NCBI RefSeq assembly: GCF_029255125.1
Contig: NZ_JAPUVR010000100.1
Location: forward strand, 248,001 to 312,000
DNA length: 64,000 nucleotides
From: Accumulibacter sp.
Lineage (GTDB): Bacteria; Pseudomonadota; Gammaproteobacteria; Burkholderiales; Rhodocyclaceae
Direction: 5' to 3'
Of the stretch, positions 58,132-64,000 are shown piece after piece; the first letter of the stretch is position 1, and every line of letters starts with the position of its first letter. The notes under the pieces were generated by a model that saw only the letters and a program-made list of their open reading frames with translations, was not told the DNA's origin and searched no databases. Made by a program: the position numbers and the translations under genes.

Positions 58132-58963
58132 GACGCGGGTCATCACCGCGGTTTTGCTGTTTGCCTTGTTTTTTGGCGCGCTTTTCCATCTGCCGCCACT
58201 AGGCTGGCTGATCTTCGTTTCGGCCGTCGCAGCGATTGCCGCCTGGGAGTGGGGTGGCCTGATCGGACTTGGCCAGGCAGGTCGCCTGGCGCTCGGCGCA
58301 TCTTTCGCGTGCACCTGCGCCGCCGTCGCCGCGTTCGATCCGCCGGCAGTTGGCCTGGCGCCCGGTTTCGCGGAAGCGGGTTGGCGTCTCGGGCGCTGGT
58401 TCTACCTGCCGGCTGCTGCTTTCTGGCTCCTCGTCGTGCCGTTCTGGTTACGTTGGCGCTGGCCGCTGGTCAATCTCCCGCTGGCTTTGATGACCGGCTT
58501 TCTGCTCATCCTGCCCGCCTGGTTGGCCTTGTTGCAGTTGCGTCAGGGTGGCCCGCTGTTCCTGCTCGGCGTGATGGCTGTCGTCTGGGTCGCCGACATC
58601 GGCGCCTACTTCGCTGGACGACGTTTCGGCCGGCACAAGCTGGCGCCGGCCATCAGCCCGGGCAAGACCTGGGAGGGGGCCATTGGCGGCGCTCTCGGCG
58701 TTGCCATTTGCGGTTTGCTCGCCAGCTCCAGGTTGCCGGTGGCGCTCGCCGACAATGTCGTGCTGCTCGTCGGCGTGCTGATCGCGCTGACCGCGATCAG
58801 CATTGTTGGCGACCTCTTCGAGTCGCTGGTCAAGCGCGAAGCGGGCCTCAAGGACAGCAGCCAGATTCTGCCCGGGCACGGAGGCGTGCTCGACCGCATC
58901 GACAGCCTGACCTCGACGCTGCCGCTGGTCGCTTTGCTCTGGTTGCTCGCTGGGCCCCGATGA
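58124..58963 (+). CDS. cdsA: phosphatidate cytidylyltransferase
   Basis: The 279-residue integral membrane enzyme makes CDP-diacylglycerol from phosphatidate and CTP. It has about eight hydrophobic segments and the C-terminal CDS signature [28 protein letters not shown] (GHGGxxDRxDS). The start overlaps uppS by 8 bp and the stop overlaps dxr (ATGA). Confidence 0.96.
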   Translation: MLRTRVITAVLLFALFFGALFHLPPLGWLIFVSAVAAIAAWEWGGLIGLGQAGRLALGASFACTCAAVAAFDPPAVGLAPGFAEAGWRLGRWFYLPAAAFWLLVVPFWLRWRWPLVNLPLALMTGFLLILPAWLALLQLRQGGPLFLLGVMAVVWVADIGAYFAGRRFGRHKLAPAISPGKTWEGAIGGALGVAICGLLASSRLPVALADNVVLLVGVLIALTAISIVGDLFESLVKREAGLKDSSQILPGHGGVLDRIDSLTSTLPLVALLWLLAGPR

Positions 58964-60165
58964 ACGGCGACGCGCAGGTGCAGAACCTTGTCGTTCTCGG
59001 CTCGACCGGTTCGATCGGCCTCAGCACGCTGGCGGTGGTGCGGCTGCATGCGCAGCGTTATCGCATTCTTGCGCTGACGGCCAATCACCAGGTCGACCAA
59101 CTGTACGCGCAATGTATCGAGTTTCGGCCGCGTTACGCGGTGCTCGGTGAGCGTGCCCGGGCCGCCGAGCTCGCCGCTCGGCTGGCCGCTGCCGGTTGTC
59201 CGACCACGGTCGAGCATGGTCCGCAGGCTTTGATCCGGATGGCGTGCCTACCCGAGGCCGACACCGTGATGGCTGCCATCGTTGGTGCTGCCGGGCTGCC
59301 ACCGACGCTGGCGGCGGTCGTCGCCAGCAAGAAGGTGCTACTTGCCAACAAGGAAGCGCTGGTCATGGCGGGATCGGTGTTCATGCGTGCGGTAAGGGAA
59401 CACGGGGCGACATTGCTGCCGATCGACAGTGAGCACAACGCAATTTTCCAGTCGCTGCCGGACAACTACGCGGGGAATCCGCAGCAGAGCGGGGTCGTAG
59501 GGCTCTTCCTCACTGCGTCCGGGGGGCCGTTCCGCGAGTTCGCCGAGGCTGATCTGGAGGGAGTCACGCCGGAGCAAGCGTGCGCGCATCCGACCTGGAA
59601 CATGGGGCGAAAGATATCGGTCGATTCGGCGACGATGATGAACAAGGGCCTTGAAGTGATCGAAGCCCATTGGTTGTTCAACGTTCCGGCGGAACGCATT
59701 CGTGTCGTCATCCACCCGCAGAGCGTCGTGCACTCGCTGGTCCAGTACGCCGACGGTTCGCTGATCGCCCAGCTCGGCCAGCCTGACATGCGCACGCCGA
59801 TCGCGCACACGCTGGCCTATCCGCGGCGAATGGCTGCCGGTGTCGAGCCGCTGGATCTGTGCGCCGTCGCCACACTTGAGTTTGCGCAGCCCGACGCGGC
59901 GCGCTTTCCCTGTCTGGCGCTGGCCTATCGGGCTTTAGCCGAGGGCGGGAGCTCGCCGGCGACGCTCAATGCAGCCAACGAAGTGGCCGTGCAGGCATTC
60001 CTCGACGGCCGGATTCGCTTTCCCGAGATCCCTCGGGTGATCGCAAACGTCATGGACCGGCTGCCGCCGGGTGGGGCGCTGACTTCGCTCGACGAGGTGC
60101 TGGCAGCGGATGCGCAGGCACGCGCGGCAGCCGAGCGTGCGATTGCCGGAACGAGCGCGCGATGA
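58960..60165 (+). CDS. dxr: 1-deoxy-D-xylulose 5-phosphate reductoisomerase
   Basis: The 401-residue enzyme catalyses the committed step of the MEP isoprenoid pathway. It has the NADPH loop [12 protein letters not shown] (about residues 13-24), [12 protein letters not shown], the metal/substrate region [11 protein letters not shown], and [19 protein letters not shown]. The ATG at 58960 overlaps the cdsA stop. Isoprenoid production next to uppS is functionally coherent. Confidence 0.97.
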   Translation: MNGDAQVQNLVVLGSTGSIGLSTLAVVRLHAQRYRILALTANHQVDQLYAQCIEFRPRYAVLGERARAAELAARLAAAGCPTTVEHGPQALIRMACLPEADTVMAAIVGAAGLPPTLAAVVASKKVLLANKEALVMAGSVFMRAVREHGATLLPIDSEHNAIFQSLPDNYAGNPQQSGVVGLFLTASGGPFREFAEADLEGVTPEQACAHPTWNMGRKISVDSATMMNKGLEVIEAHWLFNVPAERIRVVIHPQSVVHSLVQYADGSLIAQLGQPDMRTPIAHTLAYPRRMAAGVEPLDLCAVATLEFAQPDAARFPCLALAYRALAEGGSSPATLNAANEVAVQAFLDGRIRFPEIPRVIANVMDRLPPGGALTSLDEVLAADAQARAAAERAIAGTSAR

Positions 60166-61529
60166 GCACTTTCATTCATTATCTCGTGGCATTCGCGATT
60201 GCCCTGGCGGTGCTCGTCGTCGTGCACGAACTGGGCCATTTCCTGGTGGCCCGCTGGGTCGGCGTCAAGGTGCTGCGCTTTTCGGTCGGTTTCGGTCAGC
60301 CGCTCTGGCGGCGCCGCTTCGGTCGCGATGGTACTGAGTGGGTGATCGCCGCTTTTCCGTTGGGCGGTTACGTCAAGATGGTCGACGAGCGTGAGGGTAG
60401 CGTCGCCGTCGAAGACTTGCCGCGCAGCTTCAATCGTCGACCGGTCGGGCAGCGGATAGCGATCGTCGCGGCCGGTCCGGTCGCCAACCTGGTGCTCGCC
60501 ACGCTCATCTACTGGGGACTGTTCTGGCACGGTACCGAGGAGTTCAGGCCGCTCCTTGCCGCGCCGCCGGCGATGAGCGCGGCTGCTGCGGCCGGCATCG
60601 AAGACGGCGAACTTGTGCGCAAGGTAGACGGCGCACCGGTTCGCAGTTGGCAGGAACTGCGATGGATGCTGCTGCGCGAGGCGGCCGAAAGCGATTCGGT
60701 CGAGCTCGAGGTGATCAACGGTCGGCAGGAAATCGCCATCCGTCACCTGTCGCTTTCGGCAGTTCGCGAGTCAGGCTGGGACGGTGAAGCGTTTGACCGC
60801 CTGGGGCTTGGCCTGCATCGTCCGAGCCTGCCGCCGGTGCTCGCCAAGGTCATGCGAAACAGCGCAGCGGCCGCCGCCGGTCTGCTCCCCGGCGACGAAA
60901 TCACGGCGATCGACGGATTGGAAATCCGCACCTGGGCTGACATCGTTGCGGCCGTGCGTGCTGCTCCGGGCAGGGCGTTGACGGTCGACCTCCAGCGTTC
61001 CGGGCAGTCCATGCGAATGACGGTGACGCCAGCCGCGGTTGATGAACGCGGTCGCGAGGTCGGTCGGATTGGCGTGGCTGCAATCGACGACGCGCGCGCG
61101 CGCGCAGACATGACGACCGTCGTCAGCCATCCGCCGTTGCCGGCCCTGGCCAAGGCGCTGCGCGAAACCTGGGAGAAGTCGGCTTTCACGCTGCGCATGA
61201 TCGGCAAGATGATTGTTGGCGAGGTCTCGTGGCGCAACATCAGCGGGCCGGTGACGATCGCCGACTATGCCGGTCAGTCGGCGCAGCTCGGTGTCGGCTA
61301 CTATCTGAAGTTCCTCGCCCTGATCAGCATCAGCCTCGGCGTGCTCAACTTGCTGCCGATCCCGATTCTGGATGGGGGGCATCTGTTGTATTATCTGATC
61401 GAAATCATCAAGCGTGGGCCAGTTTCCGAGCGGACCATGGAAGTTGGCCAGCGGGTCGGTCTGGCTCTCCTGCTCATGCTGATGGCGTTTGCCTTCTACA
61501 ACGACATCAATCGATTGTTCTCCGGCTGA
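60162..61529 (+). CDS. rseP: site-2 protease RseP (sigma-E pathway)
   Basis: The 455-residue inner-membrane zinc protease has HExxH in [14 protein letters not shown] near the N-terminus (about residues 20-33), two PDZ domains in the periplasmic loop (about 110-310, second with [12 protein letters not shown]), and the third zinc-ligand motif [16 protein letters not shown] near the C-terminus. It cleaves anti-sigma factor RseA after DegS. It overlaps dxr by 4 bp and lies 4 bp before bamA. A CG dinucleotide run at 61091-61103 lies within it. Confidence 0.96.
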   Translation: MSTFIHYLVAFAIALAVLVVVHELGHFLVARWVGVKVLRFSVGFGQPLWRRRFGRDGTEWVIAAFPLGGYVKMVDEREGSVAVEDLPRSFNRRPVGQRIAIVAAGPVANLVLATLIYWGLFWHGTEEFRPLLAAPPAMSAAAAAGIEDGELVRKVDGAPVRSWQELRWMLLREAAESDSVELEVINGRQEIAIRHLSLSAVRESGWDGEAFDRLGLGLHRPSLPPVLAKVMRNSAAAAAGLLPGDEITAIDGLEIRTWADIVAAVRAAPGRALTVDLQRSGQSMRMTVTPAAVDERGREVGRIGVAAIDDARARADMTTVVSHPPLPALAKALRETWEKSAFTLRMIGKMIVGEVSWRNISGPVTIADYAGQSAQLGVGYYLKFLALISISLGVLNLLPIPILDGGHLLYYLIEIIKRGPVSERTMEVGQRVGLALLLMLMAFAFYNDINRLFSG

Positions 61530-61533
61530 GCTT

Positions 61534-63813
61534 ATGAAGATATACCTGCCTGCAGGTCTGCTGGCGCTCGCTTGTGCGCATGCGGCGGCGATGGAGCCAT
61601 TTACCGTCAAGGACATCCGCGTCGAAGGAATCCAGCGCGTCGAGGCGGGTACCGTATTCAGCTACCTGCCCGTCAAGGTCGGCGAAACGATGAACGACGA
61701 GAAGGCGGCGCAGGCGATCAGGACGCTGTTTGCCACCGGCTTCTTCAAGGATGTGCGGGTTGAGCACGACGGCCAGGTGTTGATCATCGTCGTCGAAGAG
61801 CGCCCGGCAATTGCCCAGATCGATTTCGTCGGCCTGAAGGAGTTCGACAAGGATCAACTGATCAAGGGCCTGAAGGAAGTTGGCATCGGCCTTTCGCGAA
61901 CCTTCGACCGGGCAACGCTGGAGAAGGCAGAGCAGGAGCTGAAGCGTCAGTATCTGTCGCGTGGCAGGTATGCCGTGGTGATCACGACGACGGTCACCCC
62001 GCTCGACCGCAACCGCGTGGCGATCAACTTCAACATCGACGAGGGCGAGGCTGCGCTGATCAAGCAGATCAATATCGTTGGCGCTCAGGCGTTCAAGGAA
62101 AAGGATCTGCTGGGCGTATTCCAGCTCAGGACGCCGAACTGGATAAGCTGGTACACCAAAAGCGACCAGTACTCGAAACAGAAGCTTTCGGCCGACCTCG
62201 AAAGTCTGCGTTCCTATTATCTTGATCGTGGCTATCTGGAGTTCAGTGTCGACTCGACGCAGGTGTCGATCAGTCCGGACAAGAAGGACATCTACATCAC
62301 GGTCAGCATCAACGAGGGAGAGCGCTATATCGTCTCCTCGGTCAAACTGGCCGGCGATCTGATCCTCTCCGACGACGAGTATCGACAATCGGTCACGATC
62401 AAGGCGGGCGACGTCTTTTCGCGCGAAAAGCTGAACGCCAGTACCAAGGCGATTGCCGATAAGCTGGGCGCGCAGGGTTATGCTTTCGCCAACGTCAATG
62501 CATCGCCCGAGCTCGACAAGGACAAGCGGACTGCAGCATTCACCATCTTCGTCGACCCGGGCAAGCGGGCCTATGTTCGGCGGGTCAACATCACCGGCAA
62601 CACCAAGACGCGCGATGAGGTGATCCGGCAGGAAATTCGTCAGATGGAAGGCGGTTGGTACGACGCCGAGCGGGTGGCCGCGTCGCGTGAGCGAATCGAT
62701 CGTACCGGCTATTTTGCCGAGGTCAACGTCGAAACACCGCCGGTTGCCGGAACGATCGACCAGGTCGACGTCAACGTCAACGTAGCCGAGAAGACGACCG
62801 GCAACATTTCGATCGGCGCGGGTTATTCGAGTGCCGAAAAGCTGGTTCTCTCCGGGTCGATATCGCAAGCGAACATTTTCGGTTCCGGCCGCTTCCTGTC
62901 GCTGCAGGTGAATACCGGGAAGCTCAACCGTACGGTCGGGATCAACTACACCAATCCCTATTTCACTGTTGATGGTATCAGTCAGGGCTTCGATCTCTAC
63001 CACCGCAACCTGAACCCGACTTCGCTCGGCTACGCCTTCAAGTCGCAGTCGACCGGAGGCGGAATCCGCTTTGGTTTTCCGATCAGCGAAAAGGATACGC
63101 TGAGCTTTGGCTTGGCCGTCGACCAGACGGTGATCGACATCGATCCGATTACCACGGCGACGCCGCAGCAGTACATCGACTTTCAGAAGGAGCACGGCAA
63201 CTCGAACATCACGCTGCCGCTGACCGTTTCCTGGACCAGTGACAGCCGCAACAGCGCGATCTACCCGACGAGCGGCGCGGTTCATCGAGCCGGCGTCGAG
63301 TTTGCCATTCCAGGGGTGGATCTCTCGTTCTACCGCCTGACCTACCAGCACCAACGCTATTTTCCGTTGACCAAGGACATCGTCCTCTTTCTTAATGGTG
63401 AGATCGGCTACGCCAAGGGACTGTCCGGCCAGAACTTGCCCTTCTACAAGAACTTCTACGCCGGGGGCGTCGGTTCGGTACGCGGCTACGATACGGCGAG
63501 TCTTGGCCCGTACAACCTCAACGATCCAGATACACGCCTGGGTGGTACGCGCAAAGCCGTTTTCAATGCCGAACTGCTGTTCCCGCTGCCCGGCTTCGAC
63601 AAATCCTTCCGCTTTGGGCCCTTCTTCGATGCAGGTAACGTGTTTACCGACAAATATACGCTGGCCGACGAGGGCTTGCGCATGTCGGTCGGTCTGACTG
63701 CCGCCTGGCTGTCGCCGCTCGGGCCGCTGAAATTCAGCCTCGGCCAGGCGATCAACGAGAAAAGTAATGATAAACTGCAAAAGTTTCAGTTCCAGTTGGG
63801 GACGACCTTTTAA
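61534..63813 (+). CDS. bamA: outer membrane protein assembly factor BamA
   Basis: The protein is 759 residues from the ATG at 61534, 4 bp after rseP. A signal peptide (1-19, cleaved near ACAHAAA) is followed by five POTRA domains (about 22-420; the first starts FTVKDIRVEGIQRV) and a 16-strand barrel that includes the loop-6 motif VRGYD (in SVRGYDTASLG) and ends with the C-terminal Phe (LGTTF) expected of an outer-membrane barrel. Length is slightly below E. coli BamA. It is essential for beta-barrel insertion. Confidence 0.97.
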   Translation: MKIYLPAGLLALACAHAAAMEPFTVKDIRVEGIQRVEAGTVFSYLPVKVGETMNDEKAAQAIRTLFATGFFKDVRVEHDGQVLIIVVEERPAIAQIDFVGLKEFDKDQLIKGLKEVGIGLSRTFDRATLEKAEQELKRQYLSRGRYAVVITTTVTPLDRNRVAINFNIDEGEAALIKQINIVGAQAFKEKDLLGVFQLRTPNWISWYTKSDQYSKQKLSADLESLRSYYLDRGYLEFSVDSTQVSISPDKKDIYITVSINEGERYIVSSVKLAGDLILSDDEYRQSVTIKAGDVFSREKLNASTKAIADKLGAQGYAFANVNASPELDKDKRTAAFTIFVDPGKRAYVRRVNITGNTKTRDEVIRQEIRQMEGGWYDAERVAASRERIDRTGYFAEVNVETPPVAGTIDQVDVNVNVAEKTTGNISIGAGYSSAEKLVLSGSISQANIFGSGRFLSLQVNTGKLNRTVGINYTNPYFTVDGISQGFDLYHRNLNPTSLGYAFKSQSTGGGIRFGFPISEKDTLSFGLAVDQTVIDIDPITTATPQQYIDFQKEHGNSNITLPLTVSWTSDSRNSAIYPTSGAVHRAGVEFAIPGVDLSFYRLTYQHQRYFPLTKDIVLFLNGEIGYAKGLSGQNLPFYKNFYAGGVGSVRGYDTASLGPYNLNDPDTRLGGTRKAVFNAELLFPLPGFDKSFRFGPFFDAGNVFTDKYTLADEGLRMSVGLTAAWLSPLGPLKFSLGQAINEKSNDKLQKFQFQLGTTF

Positions 63814-63828
63814 TCCAGGAGAACGAGC

Positions 63829-64000
63829 TTGAAGAAGACGATTGCCCCGCTGCTGGTGGCGCTGCTGGCTTCGCTGCCGGCGTCGTATGCGTCGGCGGTT
63901 GACCAGTTGAAGGTTGGTTACGTCAATACTCAACGTCTTTTCCGCGACGCGCCGGCGGCGGTCAGGGCGGCGAAGCGCATCGAGCAGGAATTCACCAAGC
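63829..64000 (+). CDS. skp: periplasmic chaperone Skp/OmpH, 3' end beyond window
   Basis: The first 57 codons of an OmpH-family chaperone are visible. The start is a TTG at 63829 with AGGAG 7 bp upstream; no ATG fits. A signal peptide (LKKTIAPLLVALLASLPASYASA, cleavage near residue 23) is followed by the family start KVGYVNTQRLFRDAPAAVRAAKRIEQEF. The gene follows bamA by 15 bp, the conserved arrangement. The rest, with lpxD/fabZ/lpxA expected after it, lies outside. Confidence 0.92.
   Translation, partial: MKKTIAPLLVALLASLPASYASAVDQLKVGYVNTQRLFRDAPAAVRAAKRIEQEFTK

Noticed and set aside
61091-61103. CG dinucleotide run within rseP as a phase-variation tract
   Set aside because: Short (13 nt) and in an essential gene; the frame reads through normally, so there is no evidence of switching.
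61507-63933. 808-codon minus-strand frame opposite bamA
   Set aside because: Antisense of bamA; no family features.

Overview
The window is high-GC DNA from a betaproteobacterium, most likely of the Rhodocyclales / Candidatus Accumulibacter type. I infer this from the conserved rpsB-tsf-pyrH-frr-uppS-cdsA-dxr-rseP-bamA-skp order, tRNA-Gly/tRNA-Cys, a hypX-hoxA-hoxB-hoxC block of the Cupriavidus type, an SHP/DHC cytochrome cluster and many hybrid sensor kinases. No species-level marker was available. Genes are dense, commonly joined by 1-8 bp overlaps (ATGA, GTGA, TGATG). Most long opposite-strand open frames are GC-driven mirrors of real genes.

Layout. (1) 1-6029, minus: a DNA-adenine methylase running off the left edge, translationally coupled to an SNF2-type helicase. 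The pair looks like DrmMI/DrmD of a class 1 DISARM anti-phage island. (2) 6030-9911: a secreted SH3b-repeat protein flanked by two gene-poor stretches, the second with a 24-bp-arm hairpin and a 26-bp perfect palindrome. (3) 9912-15391: a c-type cytochrome/flavocytochrome cluster (SHP-like and DHC diheme cytochromes, PepSY protein, ferric-reductase-like flavocytochrome) divergent from a PepSY protein plus an OmpR-type two-component system. (4) 15507-21230, minus: hypX-hoxA-hoxB-hoxC, i.e. the H2-sensing regulatory hydrogenase and its NtrC-type regulator, without the expected hoxJ kinase. (5) 21354-29518: a TPR response regulator, tRNA-Gly and tRNA-Cys behind a consensus promoter, an XRE protein, a glyoxalase-II-like hydrolase, a divergent thioredoxin-like/MarR pair around a large palindrome, an EEP-family phosphodiesterase, rimO and hslO.

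(6) 29832-43600: a 14-kb signalling island with two hybrid kinases, a STAS-like/CheB/CheR fusion, two receiver-HisKA_2 kinases (one with the phosphoacceptor Asp replaced by Lys), a hemerythrin and a REC-PAS-PAS-GGDEF-EAL protein. (7) 43818-46928: dnaE2 with a LexA box at its start. (8) 47036-49944: the HPr-rel-A type cassette (a small secreted cysteine-containing protein, PqqD-like chaperone, HprK-related kinase, nucleotidyltransferase), a family set with no established function and the best candidate here for an undescribed system. (9) 50454-64000: glnD-map on minus and, divergently, the translation/envelope operon from rpsB to a partial skp.

The cytochrome, hydrogenase and signalling blocks suggest a versatile redox-sensing lifestyle. 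The HPr-rel-A and DISARM-like blocks are the accessory parts.
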